In this document: positions 32,655 to 41,576 of the stretch, one piece after another
How the letters are laid out: every line of letters starts with the position of its first letter
Position numbering within the stretch: the first letter of the stretch is position 1
Assembly (NCBI GenBank): GCA_040399685.1
Contig: JBBART010000007.1
Coordinates: 62,001-126,000 of the forward strand
DNA: 64,000 bases
Direction of reading: 5' to 3'
Source of the DNA: CAIQQQ01 sp040399685
Lineage (GTDB): Bacteria; Pseudomonadota; Alphaproteobacteria; Acetobacterales; Acetobacteraceae
Made by a program: the position numbers and the translations under genes
Notes under the pieces: model-generated
The model's input: the letters and a program-made list of their open reading frames with translations, nothing else
Databases searched by the model: none
Told to the model about the DNA's origin: nothing

Positions 32655-34502
32655 ATGCCAACGATCCGACTCACAGCCGCGCAAGCGTTGGTCAGCGCCA
32701 TGGCAGCACAGAAAACATTGATCGATGGCCAGCGCGTGCCGATCTTCGCCGGTATGTGGGCGATCTTTGGCCACGGCAACGTGGCGGGACTGGGCGAAGC
32801 GCTGCATGAGGCGCGTGACGCGCTTCCCACCTATCGCGCCCACAATGAACAGGCCATGGCCCACGCCGCCATCGCGTTCGCCAAAGCCTCGCGCCGTCGC
32901 CGGATGATGGCCTGCACCACCTCCATCGGGCCGGGCGCCACCAATCTGGTGACGGCGGCAGCCGTCGCCCACGTCAACCGACTGCCGGTGCTGCTGGTGC
33001 CGGGGGACGTGTTCGCCAGTCGCAGGCCAGACCCGGTGCTGCAACAGATCGAGGATTTCCAGGATGGCACCATCAGCGCCAATGACTGCCTGCGCCCGGT
33101 GTCACGCTATTTCGACCGGCTGACGCGGCCGGAACAGCTGGTCCCCGCCTTCGCCCGCGCCATGGCGGTGCTGACCGACCCGGCCGAATGCGGCCCGGTG
33201 ACATTGGCCTTCTGCCAGGATGTGCAAACCGAGGCGTTCGATTACCCGCTGGCGATGTTCGATGAGCGCATCTGGACGCCGCGACGCCCACGACCGGATC
33301 GGACCGAACTCGAAGCCGCGACATCCCTGCTCCGCGGTGCCCGCAAACCAATGCTGATTGCCGGCGGCGGCGTTCTCTACAGCGCGGCCGAGCAGGAATT
33401 GCTGGCGTTCTGCATCGCCCACGGCATTCCGGTGGCCGAGACCCAGGCCGGCAAATCCGTCATGCCCGCCGGCCACGCCTTGAACCTGGGCGCCATCGGC
33501 GTCACCGGCACCGGGGCCGCCAACGCGATGGCCGCGGAGGCGGATGTCATCGTGGCGGTGGGCACCCGGTTACAGGATTTCACCACCGGGTCCTGGGCGC
33601 TGTTCCGGGCCGAGGTGTGTCGCTTCATCGGATTGAACGTGCAGGGGTTCGACGCATCGAAGCATCGCGCGCAGCCGCTGATCGCCGATGCACGAGAGGG
33701 GCTGGAGGATCTCGGCGCAGCCCTTGGCGACTGGCGCGCACCACCTGACTGGACGGCACGCGCCACGTCGGAAGGTACGAAATGGAACACCATCGCCGCC
33801 GGCTACACGGTGGCCACCAACGCCGTCTTGCCGAGCGATGCCCAGGTGATCGGCGCGGTGCAACGCCAGGCGCAGCCGCGTGACGTGGTGGTGTGCGCGG
33901 CCGGCGGCCTGCCCGGCGAGTTGCACAAGCATTGGCAGGCGGGAGCGCCCGGCGGCTATCACGTGGAATACGGCTTTTCCTGCATGGGCTACGAAATCGC
34001 TGGCGGCCTCGGCGTGAAGATGGCCGACCCTGAACGCGATGTGTTCGTCATGATCGGCGACGGCTCGTATCTGATGATGAATTCCGAGATCGCGACGTCG
34101 GTGATGCTCGGCCTCAAGCTGATCATCGTGGTGCTGGACAATCGCGGCTTCGGCTGCATCAACCGGCTGCAGCGCGCCACCGGCGGGGCCAGCTTCAACA
34201 ACCTGCTGGAAGATTGCCACCACACCACCCTGCCCGCCATCGACTTCGCCGGGCACGCGCGCAGCCTGGGTGCGGAGGCGATCAAGGTGGCGGATCTGGC
34301 CGGGCTGGAAGCCGCACTGCCCCTGGCCCGCGCGGCCGCACGCAGCTTCGTGATCGTCATCGACACCGACCCACTCGCGATCACCGATGCCGGCGGTCAC
34401 TGGTGGGACGTGGCGGTGCCGGAGGTGTCCACCCGCGCCGAGGTGCGCACTGCGCGGGCACAGTATGAGAGCGCCCGCCTGAAACAGCATGCGACCGATT
34501 GA
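32655..34502 (+). CDS. iolD: 3D-(3,5/4)-trihydroxycyclohexane-1,2-dione hydrolase (IolD)
   Basis: ThDP-dependent ring-opening hydrolase that converts the diketo-inositol to 5-deoxy-glucuronate. It has 615 residues, near the family's usual 620-645. The N-terminal ThDP PYR part carries the activating Glu in RAHNEQAMAHAA. The C-terminal PP part has the GDG...N motif (MIGDGSYLMMNSEIATS to DNRGFGCIN). Start at 32655 is chosen for GGGAGACAACGG and the typical opening MPTIRLTAAQALV. Operon with iolE 22 bp downstream. Confidence 0.95.
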   Translation: MPTIRLTAAQALVSAMAAQKTLIDGQRVPIFAGMWAIFGHGNVAGLGEALHEARDALPTYRAHNEQAMAHAAIAFAKASRRRRMMACTTSIGPGATNLVTAAAVAHVNRLPVLLVPGDVFASRRPDPVLQQIEDFQDGTISANDCLRPVSRYFDRLTRPEQLVPAFARAMAVLTDPAECGPVTLAFCQDVQTEAFDYPLAMFDERIWTPRRPRPDRTELEAATSLLRGARKPMLIAGGGVLYSAAEQELLAFCIAHGIPVAETQAGKSVMPAGHALNLGAIGVTGTGAANAMAAEADVIVAVGTRLQDFTTGSWALFRAEVCRFIGLNVQGFDASKHRAQPLIADAREGLEDLGAALGDWRAPPDWTARATSEGTKWNTIAAGYTVATNAVLPSDAQVIGAVQRQAQPRDVVVCAAGGLPGELHKHWQAGAPGGYHVEYGFSCMGYEIAGGLGVKMADPERDVFVMIGDGSYLMMNSEIATSVMLGLKLIIVVLDNRGFGCINRLQRATGGASFNNLLEDCHHTTLPAIDFAGHARSLGAEAIKVADLAGLEAALPLARAAARSFVIVIDTDPLAITDAGGHWWDVAVPEVSTRAEVRTARAQYESARLKQHATD

Positions 34503-34524
34503 AAACCGAACCAAGGATCCTCGA

Positions 34525-35412
34525 ATGACACTGCGCATCGGCGCCAACCCAATCGGCTGGTCCAGCGACGACATGCCTGAGCTTGGCGGCGACACCCCTT
34601 TGGAAACCTGCCTTGCGGAAGCAAAATCGGTGGGGTTCGAGGGTATGGAACTCGGCCATAAATTCCCCCGCGAGGCGCATGCGCTGCGCGCCGCCCTGGC
34701 GCCGTTCGGGCTGGCCTGCATCAGCGGCTGGTATTCGGCCGAATTGCTGACCCGCGACGCCGCCACGGAATTGGCACATCTGCGCCCGCATCTGGATTTG
34801 CTGAAGGCCCTGGGCAGCACTGTTCTGGTGTTCGCCGAAACCAGCAACGCCATTCACGGCGATATCGCGGCACCGCTCTCCACCCGCCCGGTGATGACGC
34901 CGGGCCAATGGGCGGACTTCGGCCAGCGCATCACCACCGTGGCCGAGGCCACGCTGCGCGAGGGCATGCGGCTCGTTTATCACCACCACATGGGCACCAT
35001 CGTTCAGAGCGAGGCCGATATCCACGCCCTTATGGCCGCCACCGGCCCGGCGGTGCACCTCCTGCTCGACACCGGCCACGCCACCTGGGGCGGCGCCGAT
35101 CCGGCGGCACTGGCCGTGCGCTATCGTGACAGGATCAGCCACGTCCATACCAAGGACGTGCGTGCTGCCATGATGCAGAGCGCCACCGCCGAGGATTGGA
35201 GCTTCCTGAAAAGCGTTGTCGAAGGCGTCTACACCGTGCCCGGAGATGGCATGGTGGACTTCACCTCGGTGTTTCGCGCCCTGCCCGGCTATGACGGCTG
35301 GGTGGTGATCGAGGCAGAGCAAGACCCTGCCCGCGCCAATCCGCTGGCCTATGCCAGGATCGGCTACGCGCATCTGCGCCAGGTGCTCGCAGACACCGGA
35401 TTGAGGCAATGA
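34525..35412 (+). CDS. iolE: inosose dehydratase (IolE)
   Basis: Converts scyllo-inosose to 3D-trihydroxycyclohexane-1,2-dione. A 295-residue TIM-barrel protein of the xylose-isomerase-like family beginning MTLRIGANPIGWSSDDMPELGG, a family hallmark. Metal-site residues are seen in YHHHMGTIVQSEADI, LLDTGHATWGGADP and HVHTKDV. Ribosome site AAGGATCCTCGA precedes ATG 34525. iolB, iolC and iolA are not in this window. Confidence 0.95.
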   Translation: MTLRIGANPIGWSSDDMPELGGDTPLETCLAEAKSVGFEGMELGHKFPREAHALRAALAPFGLACISGWYSAELLTRDAATELAHLRPHLDLLKALGSTVLVFAETSNAIHGDIAAPLSTRPVMTPGQWADFGQRITTVAEATLREGMRLVYHHHMGTIVQSEADIHALMAATGPAVHLLLDTGHATWGGADPAALAVRYRDRISHVHTKDVRAAMMQSATAEDWSFLKSVVEGVYTVPGDGMVDFTSVFRALPGYDGWVVIEAEQDPARANPLAYARIGYAHLRQVLADTGLRQ

Positions 35413-35582
35413 TGCCCGTCATTCCTCCCGGGCCGGGCGCGTTCAGGGCGCAGAGCCTGTCCTCATCCACCAATACCGGTTGCCAAAGGCCGCCTGCGGC
35501 TTATTGACACCGCCAGTGCGCACGAGCGCCGTTCGGCGGGCGCCCTTTCGCGAGCGGAACGACAGAAGAAAGAAGCCTGATC

Positions 35583-36749
35583 ATGATCATCTCATCGTCC
35601 TCGGATTATCGCGAAGCCGCCCGCCGCCGCCTGCCGCCCTTTCTGTTCCACTATCTCGACGGCGGCGCCTATTCTGAGACCACGCTGCGCCGCAATGTCG
35701 ACGATTTTTCCGACATCGCGCTGCGCCAGCGCGTTCTCCAGGGCGTCGGCGAGGTGGATATTTCGGCCACGCTCTTCGACCAGAAGATCACCATGCCGGT
35801 CGCCCTGGCGCCAATCGGACTGGCCGGCATGTTTTCCCGGCGCGGCGAGGTGCATGCCGCCCAGGCGGCCACGCTGAAGGGCATTCCGTTCACCCTCTCC
35901 ACCGTGTCCGTGTGCCCCATCGAGGAGGTGCAGAGCCAGGTGGACCGGCCGATCTGGTTCCAGCTCTACGTGCTCAAGGATCGCGGCTTCATGCAGAACG
36001 TGCTGGAGCGCGCCTGGGCCGCAGGCGTTCGCACGCTGATCTTCACCGTGGACATGCCGGTGCCCGGCGCACGCTACCGCGATGCCCATTCCGCCATGTC
36101 CGGCCCGAACGCCGCCATGCGCCGCATCGTGCAGGCGGTCACCCATCCGCGCTGGGCCTATGACGTCGGCCTGCGCGGCCTGCCGCACGATCTCGGCAAC
36201 GTGTCGGCCTATCGCGGCAAGAAAACCGGGCTTGAGGACTACGTCGGCTGGCTCGGCGCGAATTTCGATCCGGCGATCGGCTGGAAAGACCTGCAATGGA
36301 TCCGCGACTTCTGGAAGGGGCCGATGATCCTCAAGGGCATTCTCGACCCGGACGACGCCCGCGACGCCGTCAGCTTCGGCGCCGACGGCATCGTGGTGTC
36401 CAACCATGGCGGGCGCCAGCTTGACGGCGTGCTGTCCTCTGTGCGCGCCATGCCCGCCATCGCCGATGCGGTGAAGGGCAAGATCACCATCCTCGCCGAT
36501 TCCGGCATCCGTTCGGGGCTCGATGTGGTGCGCATGCTGGCGCAGGGTGCGGACGGTGTTCTGCTCGGCCGCGCCTTCGCCTATGCGCTGGCAGCGGCCG
36601 GCGGCAAGGGCGTGGAGAACCTGATCGACATCATCGCCAAGGAGATGCGCGTCGCCATGACGCTGACCGGCGCCCGCTCGATCGCCGATATCTCCCACGA
36701 CAGCCTGGTGCGCGAAATCGAGCGCCCCCTCGCGCGCGCCACGACCTGA
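35583..36749 (+). CDS. lldD: FMN-dependent L-lactate dehydrogenase (LldD)
   Basis: Membrane-associated oxidation of L-lactate to pyruvate feeding the quinone pool. A 388-residue alpha-hydroxyacid dehydrogenase (E. coli LldD has 396). MIISSSSDYREAARRRLPPFLFHYLDGGAY opens the barrel. The FMN/active-site segment SNHGGRQLDG has the catalytic His and substrate Arg, followed by ADSGIRSGLDVVRMLAQGADGVLLGRAF. 170 bp separate it from iolE, so it may have its own promoter. No lldP or lldR is adjacent. Confidence 0.93.
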   Translation: MIISSSSDYREAARRRLPPFLFHYLDGGAYSETTLRRNVDDFSDIALRQRVLQGVGEVDISATLFDQKITMPVALAPIGLAGMFSRRGEVHAAQAATLKGIPFTLSTVSVCPIEEVQSQVDRPIWFQLYVLKDRGFMQNVLERAWAAGVRTLIFTVDMPVPGARYRDAHSAMSGPNAAMRRIVQAVTHPRWAYDVGLRGLPHDLGNVSAYRGKKTGLEDYVGWLGANFDPAIGWKDLQWIRDFWKGPMILKGILDPDDARDAVSFGADGIVVSNHGGRQLDGVLSSVRAMPAIADAVKGKITILADSGIRSGLDVVRMLAQGADGVLLGRAFAYALAAAGGKGVENLIDIIAKEMRVAMTLTGARSIADISHDSLVREIERPLARATT

Positions 36750-36859
36750 AAGGGCCCAGCACGCCGGCCATGGAAACATTCGTGGCCGGCGTCGTTGACC
36801 TCCTGCCAGCAGCGGGCAACCACGTTTCGCGGCAGGCCCTGCCAATGGGGAGAAGAAGC

Positions 36860-37591
36860 ATGGCGTATGAATTGTTCTATTGGGATGGCCTGCAGGGTCG
36901 CGGCGAATTCATCCGGCTGGCGCTCGAAGATGCCGGCGCCGATTACGTCGATATCGCGCGGTCGTCGAAGAAGGGTCATGGCACCAAGGCGATGACGAGG
37001 CTGCTCGATCCGAAGACCACCCCGTTCCCGCCCTTCGCCCCACCCTTCCTGCGGGACGGTGAGATGATGATCTCGCATGTCGCGAACATCCTGCTCTATC
37101 TGGGCCCAAAGCTCGGCCTCGCGCCGGCTGATGCGCAACTGCAACACTTCGCACACGGGTTGCAGTTGACCATCACCGATCTGGTGACCGAAGTGCACGA
37201 CACGCATCATCCCATCTCCACCGACGCGTATTACGAGGACCAGGAAGGCGCGGCGGTGGAACGCTCAAAAGCCTTCCTGTTGCACAGGATGCCAAAATAC
37301 CTTGGGTATTTCGAAGGTATTCTGGCGGCCAATCCGCATGGCAACACCCAGATCGTCGGTGACGCCGCGAGCTATGTCGATCTGTCGCTGTTCCAGATCG
37401 TCGCTGGCCTGCGCTATGCCTTTCCGCGCGGAACCCAGAATCTTGGCGCCGATTACCCGGCCCTGTGCGCCTTGCACGATGCTATGGCGGAGCGGGCGAA
37501 CATCAAGCGTTATCTCACCTCCAAGCGTCGGTTGGCCTTCAACGAACATGGCATCTTCCGCCGCTATCCCGAGCTCGATCACCTGTCCTGA
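36860..37591 (+). CDS. glutathione S-transferase-like protein
   Basis: A 243-residue cytosolic protein. The N-terminal thioredoxin-fold domain (ELFYWDGLQGRGEFIRLALEDAG) resembles sigma/alpha-type transferases, with Tyr7 or Tyr3 region as possible catalytic residue, and DGEMMISHVANILLYLG forming the gamma-glutamyl contact. A helical C-terminal domain follows (from about residue 95). Start at 36860 has GGGGAGAAGAAGC upstream. It sits between lldD and a short-chain dehydrogenase; a joint function is not clear. Confidence 0.85.
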   Translation: MAYELFYWDGLQGRGEFIRLALEDAGADYVDIARSSKKGHGTKAMTRLLDPKTTPFPPFAPPFLRDGEMMISHVANILLYLGPKLGLAPADAQLQHFAHGLQLTITDLVTEVHDTHHPISTDAYYEDQEGAAVERSKAFLLHRMPKYLGYFEGILAANPHGNTQIVGDAASYVDLSLFQIVAGLRYAFPRGTQNLGADYPALCALHDAMAERANIKRYLTSKRRLAFNEHGIFRRYPELDHLS

Positions 37592-37698
37592 GCCGCATGG
37601 CGCCAATGAGTGCATCTCCCTGTGCCCCAGAGGTTGCCAAGCGCCGGGAAGGCGCGTAACGGCCAACATCAGGGAAACGCTGATTCAGGGAACAAAAC

Positions 37699-38514
37699 AT
37701 GTCGCATGCGGGCGAAGCCAAGCAGGTTGCCGTCGTCACCGGAGGCGGGCGCGGCATCGGCCTTGCCATCGGCCAGTGGTTTCTGGCCCACGGCTACAAT
37801 GTTGTTTTGCTTGACATAGACCGCACCACGCTGGCTGCAACCGAGGCGACATTGGCGCTGCCGGACCGTGTGCTGGCCATGCCGTGCGATGTCTCCAACC
37901 CTGACGAGGTGGACGCAGCCGCCGCTGCGGTGATGGCGAAATGGGGCCGTGTGGATGCGCTGGTGAACAATGCCGGCGTTGCCGTGTTCAAGCCGGCGCT
38001 GGAAACCTCGTTCGCGGAATGGCGCCACGTGCTCGGCACCAATCTCGATGGGGCCTTCCTCTGCACCCAGGCCTTCGGCGCGATCATGAAGACGCAAAAA
38101 AGCGGCGCCATCGTCAACATCGCCTCTATCTCCGGCCTGCGCGCCAGCACGCTGCGCGTGGCCTACGGCACCAGCAAGGCGGCCATCATTCACCTGACGA
38201 AGCAATATGCGGTGGAACTCGGCAATTTCGGCATCCGGGTGAACGCCGTCTGCCCCGGCCCGGTGGAAACCGAGATGTCAAAGCTGGTGCACAGCGTGGC
38301 GATTCGTTCGGATTATTACGATACCGTTCCCCTTGGCCGCTACGGCACGCTTGAGGAGATGGCGAATGTGGTCGGCTTCCTGTGCAGCAAGGACGCAAGC
38401 TTCGTGAACGGCCAGTATCTGGCCAATGACGGCGGTTTTGACGCCGCCGGCGTGGGCCTGCCGACCTTCCGCCGCACCGAGGGGATCAATCACGTGGGCG
38501 ATGACCCGCATTGA
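37699..38514 (+). CDS. short-chain dehydrogenase/reductase (classical SDR)
   Basis: A 271-residue NAD(P)-dependent oxidoreductase. The cofactor motif is VVTGGGRGIGLAIG, followed by DALVNNAGVAVF, and the Ser-Tyr-Lys set lies in SISGLRASTLRVAYGTSKAA. VCPGPVETEM and the C-terminal LANDGGFDAAG are standard. Asp at the end of beta-2 (LLDIDRTT) favours NAD over NADP. Substrate unknown. It is followed after 121 bp by yghU. Confidence 0.9.
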   Translation: MSHAGEAKQVAVVTGGGRGIGLAIGQWFLAHGYNVVLLDIDRTTLAATEATLALPDRVLAMPCDVSNPDEVDAAAAAVMAKWGRVDALVNNAGVAVFKPALETSFAEWRHVLGTNLDGAFLCTQAFGAIMKTQKSGAIVNIASISGLRASTLRVAYGTSKAAIIHLTKQYAVELGNFGIRVNAVCPGPVETEMSKLVHSVAIRSDYYDTVPLGRYGTLEEMANVVGFLCSKDASFVNGQYLANDGGFDAAGVGLPTFRRTEGINHVGDDPH

Positions 38515-38635
38515 GGGCAGCGGGCGGAGGCATGTGGCGCAGCCCGCGCCATCGCTTCCCCCACCTGTATGGCCTATCATCGCCGTGTCGCGCCACGGGA
38601 CCATCCCCGTACGCCCCTTACCAGGAGCAAGCCCC

Positions 38636-39511
38636 TTGAGCACAACGCCCGATTATACGCCGCCTGCGGTCTGGACCTGGAACCAGGCGAATGGTGGGCG
38701 CTTTGCCAACATCAATCGTCCGATCGCCGGCGCCACTCACGAGAAGGTGCTGCCTGTGGGCCACCACCCGCTGCAGCTTTACTCCCTCGGCACGCCGAAT
38801 GGCGTGAAGGTGACGGTGATGCTTGAGGAACTCCTGGCGCTCGGCCATAGCGGGGCGGAATACGATGCCTGGCTCATCCGGATCGGCGAGGGCGACCAGT
38901 TCGGCAGCGGCTTCGTGGGCATCAACCCCAATTCCAAGATCCCGGCCCTGGAAGACCGCAGCGGCCCAACGCCGATCCGGGTGTTCGAATCCGGCGCGAT
39001 CCTTGTGTACCTGGCCGAAAAATTCGGCGCCTTGCTGCCGACCGAGACGGCGGCGCGGGCCGAATGCCTGTCCTGGCTGTTCTGGCAGATGGGCAGCGCG
39101 CCCTATCTGGGCGGCGGCTTCGGTCATTTTTACGCCTATGCGCCGACCAAGATGGAATACCCGATCGATCGCTTCTCCATGGAGGTCAAGCGCCAGCTAG
39201 ACGTGCTCGACCGCCGTCTTGCCGAGAGCGAATACCTCGCTGGCCCTGACTACACCATCGCCGACATCGCTGTCTGGCCCTGGTATGGCGGCCTGGCGAT
39301 GGGCTGGCTTTACGGTGCCGCCGAATTTCTGGACGTGGCGTCCTACAAGAACGTGCAGCGTTGGGCTGCGGCGATCGGAGAACGCCCGGCCGCGAAACGC
39401 GGGCGCATGGTGAACCGCGTCCAGGGCGACCCATCCAGCCAATTGCACGAACGCCATGACGCCAAAGACTTCGACACCCAGACTCAGGACAAGCTGGCCC
39501 CTCAAAGCTGA
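38636..39511 (+). CDS. yghU: YghU-like glutathione-dependent disulfide-bond oxidoreductase
   Basis: Nu-class glutathione transferase with disulfide reductase activity in the E. coli enzyme (288 residues; 291 here). Family landmarks: LQLYSLGTPNGVKVTVMLEE, GEGDQFGSGFVGINPNSKIPAL, FESGAILVYLAEKFG and YTIADIAVWPWYGGL. The start is TTG 38636, preceded by AGGAG at 9-nt spacing; no ATG lies in a suitable position. The gene is followed by a 17-bp hairpin. Confidence 0.92.
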   Translation: MSTTPDYTPPAVWTWNQANGGRFANINRPIAGATHEKVLPVGHHPLQLYSLGTPNGVKVTVMLEELLALGHSGAEYDAWLIRIGEGDQFGSGFVGINPNSKIPALEDRSGPTPIRVFESGAILVYLAEKFGALLPTETAARAECLSWLFWQMGSAPYLGGGFGHFYAYAPTKMEYPIDRFSMEVKRQLDVLDRRLAESEYLAGPDYTIADIAVWPWYGGLAMGWLYGAAEFLDVASYKNVQRWAAAIGERPAAKRGRMVNRVQGDPSSQLHERHDAKDFDTQTQDKLAPQS

Positions 39512-39558
39512 GAATCTTTCTGGAAGCAGCCGTGACCGAAAGCGGTCGCTGCGAACCG

Positions 39559-39595
39559 CAGGTGCCTCTGCCCGCAACGCGGGCAGAGGCACCTG
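39559..39595 (+). terminator. perfect 17-bp hairpin after yghU
   Basis: CAGGTGCCTCTGCCCGC (39559-39575), loop AAC, and its reverse complement (39579-39595). Only GGCTT follows, so there is no clear T-run. It lies 48 nt after the yghU stop and probably ends or stabilises that transcript. Confidence 0.6.
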
Positions 39596-39602
39596 GGCTT
39601 AC

Positions 39603-39636
39603 GCCGTTCAACCTCGCCATCAGGCGTTTGAACGGC
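39603..39636. repeat. second stem-loop in the yghU 3' region
   Basis: GCCGTTCAA (39603-39611) pairs with TTGAACGGC (39628-39636) with an inner CGCC/GGCG helix and ATCA loop. It starts 7 nt after the 17-bp hairpin, forming a tandem pair before a possible small ORF. Confidence 0.55.
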
Positions 39637-39665
39637 ACGACCCGGCAGCAACAAGGACCGACGCG

Positions 39666-39806
39666 TTGAAACAACCCTTCCGCTTCGGCGGCGCAAGCCG
39701 GCCTCCCCTTCGGCACAAGCCATGGCTGGCCCGGTTTCTGGGGCGATTTATCCTTTGCGCGGCGATTGTCTACGGGATCGTCTGGGCGTGGCGGGTATGG
39801 GGATAG
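39666..39806 (+). CDS. possible 46-residue single-pass membrane protein
   Basis: Starts TTG 39666 after AAGGA at 8-nt spacing and ends TAG-free at TAG/TGA-type stop near 39806. The product is basic at the N-terminus (FRFGGASRPPLRHKPW) with one hydrophobic helix (RFILCAAIVYGIVWAW). Positive-inside topology is satisfied, which argues for a real small protein. No family recognised; the same strand reads through two hairpins from yghU. Confidence 0.4.
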   Translation: MKQPFRFGGASRPPLRHKPWLARFLGRFILCAAIVYGIVWAWRVWG

Positions 39807-39856
39807 GCATGGCCAACGCCGAGTGTTCGGTTCGGGCCTTGCCGCCGCGCTCCGTC

Positions 39857-40321
39857 CTAATCTTCCTTGTAGCGAACATTAAGGCCAAGTATTTTCCAGG
39901 CGCCGTTGTTTGGGATAAACTTTAGGTCGTAATTGACCCGCTTCTCGTCGTCCTTGAACGCGCCAATCAGATGCAGGACGCCGTTTTTGTCGATCCTGGC
40001 ATCTTCATAGGACGCGATTTCATCGGCAACGATACTCTCGATATTCACATTGAGGGTGCGATACCGGGCAAAAGCTTTCGCCAAATCTTCAAGACCCAGT
40101 TCGCTCTGGAATTCCTTCGAGGCCTTCGTGCGAAGAACGCTGTAGTTCCCTGTCACATTGGCATCGTTGAATGTCATCAACGTGGTGCGGATCAGGATTT
40201 CCTGTTCGTTGTCCGACGGCACCTTGGCCGCCCAGACAGGGCTCGACGCACACAGGGCAATGACGACCAACAGGCCTCTAAAAACAAGAAAATCCATCGA
40301 AAAACAGCCTATTTTAGACAT
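39857..40321 (-). CDS. secreted protein of unknown function, 154 residues
   Basis: An exported protein with a signal peptide cleaved near AWA-AK (MSKIGCFSMDFLVFRGLLVVIALCASSPVWA). The mature part (EQEILIRTTLMTFNDANVTGNYSVLRTKASKEFQ, ending VNYDLKFIPNNGAWKILGLNVRY) has the size and pattern of a cystatin-like or NTF2-like alpha-beta domain, but this is a guess. The start follows AGGAAAGGGGCGCGAA, a strong ribosome site. It is lower in GC than its neighbours and divergent from the thiamin operon. Confidence 0.75.
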   Translation of the reverse strand: MSKIGCFSMDFLVFRGLLVVIALCASSPVWAAKVPSDNEQEILIRTTLMTFNDANVTGNYSVLRTKASKEFQSELGLEDLAKAFARYRTLNVNIESIVADEIASYEDARIDKNGVLHLIGAFKDDEKRVNYDLKFIPNNGAWKILGLNVRYKED

Positions 40322-40466
40322 TTCGCGCCCCTTTCCTATAATACAGTCCTACTATAATCGTGCCGCAATATTCTATGAACGGCAACCTTCCAAGGAGGGC
40401 GCTGCGAGGCGACTTGACGATCAGCCATGAGGCTTTGACGCCACGCCTTACTGGGCCTATCCTTGT

Positions 40467-40575
40467 CAACACCAAGGGGATCCCCGCCAGGGGGCTGAGA
40501 GGTCATCAAGTTGACGTTCGCGTCGGCGGCATGACGACCCTTCGAACCTGATCCAGTTCGCACTGGCGGAGGAAT
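40467..40575 (+). promoter_or_regulatory. TPP riboswitch (THI element)
   Basis: The conserved segments appear in order: CACCAAGGGG, GGGCTGAGAGG (40493-40502 region), then GACCCTTCGAACCTGATCC and the closing ACTGGCGGAGGAA. These match the pyrimidine- and pyrophosphate-binding helices of the TPP aptamer. The ribosome site GGAGGAA (40568-40574) of thiO lies in the 3' strand of the closing helix, so TPP binding should block translation initiation. No terminator follows. It controls thiOSGE. Confidence 0.93.
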
Positions 40576-40583
40576 GGTTTCAT

Positions 40584-41576
40584 ATGCCGCAAGAGAATAC
40601 CCAGATAACCGTTATCGGGGCCGGTGTTGCCGGTCTCACCACCGCCCTCGCTTTGGCCGAGCGCGGCGCACGCGTTGGCGTGGTTGAGCGCAGCGCCGCC
40701 CTGGGGCTGGATTCCTGCTCGCGGTATGCTGGCGGCATGCTCGCACCATGGTGCGAGGGCGAAAACACCGAGCCTGTGGTGATCGAACTCGGCCTTGAAT
40801 CCCTCAGTTACTGGCCGCGCGTGCATCCGGGCACCGAGCAGCATGGTAGCCTCGTGGTCGCCCCGAAGCGCGATGCGCCGGAGCTGGACCGCTTTGCCCG
40901 GCGCAGCACGCATCACCAGATGATCGACGCAGCCGAACTTGCGGCCCTGGAACCGGACCTCGGCGGACGCTTCGACCGGGCGCTGTTCTTTGCCAAGGAG
41001 GGCCATCTCGATCCACGCAAGGCGCTGGTCTCCCTCGCCGCCAGGCTGACCGCGCTTGATGTGACCATCCGCTTTGGCGTCGATGGCGAGAGCCTGAACC
41101 CTGCCACGCGCGTGGTGGATTGCCGGGGACTTTCCGCACGGGATCGTCAAGCCGACCTGCGCGGCGTGCGCGGCGAGATGTTGTTGGTGCGTTGCCCCGA
41201 TATGTCGCTCACCCGCCCGGTGCGCCTGCTGCATCCGCGCATCCCGCTCTATATCGTCCCGCGCGGCGAGGGGCTGTTCATGATCGGAGCGACGATGATC
41301 GAGAGCGATGCCCGCGGCCACGCCTCGGCGCGCTCGGTGATGGACCTGCTCAACGGCGCCTACGCGCTACACCCGGCCTTTGCCGATGCCGAGATTATCG
41401 AGATCGGCTGCGATGTGCGCCCGGCCTTTGCCGACAACGTCCCGAAACTGCGGATGTCCCAAGGGCGCCTGCACGTCAACGGCCTCTATCGCCACGGCTT
41501 TTTGCTGTCGCCCGCGTTGGCGCGGATGGCCGCATCCACATTGCTGGACGGCGCCAGCTTTCCGGAGGTGACCTGA
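40584..41576 (+). CDS. thiO: glycine oxidase (ThiO)
   Basis: FAD enzyme oxidising glycine to iminoglycine for thiazole formation. A 330-residue DAO-family protein with FAD motif ITVIGAGVAGLTTALALAERG, CSRYAGGMLAPWCEGE typical of ThiO, and LYRHGFLLSPALA near the C-terminus. It overlaps thiS by one base and is the first gene after the TPP riboswitch. Confidence 0.93.
   Translation: MPQENTQITVIGAGVAGLTTALALAERGARVGVVERSAALGLDSCSRYAGGMLAPWCEGENTEPVVIELGLESLSYWPRVHPGTEQHGSLVVAPKRDAPELDRFARRSTHHQMIDAAELAALEPDLGGRFDRALFFAKEGHLDPRKALVSLAARLTALDVTIRFGVDGESLNPATRVVDCRGLSARDRQADLRGVRGEMLLVRCPDMSLTRPVRLLHPRIPLYIVPRGEGLFMIGATMIESDARGHASARSVMDLLNGAYALHPAFADAEIIEIGCDVRPAFADNVPKLRMSQGRLHVNGLYRHGFLLSPALARMAASTLLDGASFPEVT

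Noticed and set aside
35413..35582. GGAAC near 35557 as EcfG promoter of lldD
   Set aside because: No GTT occurs at 16-18 nt spacing and the box lies too close to the start codon.
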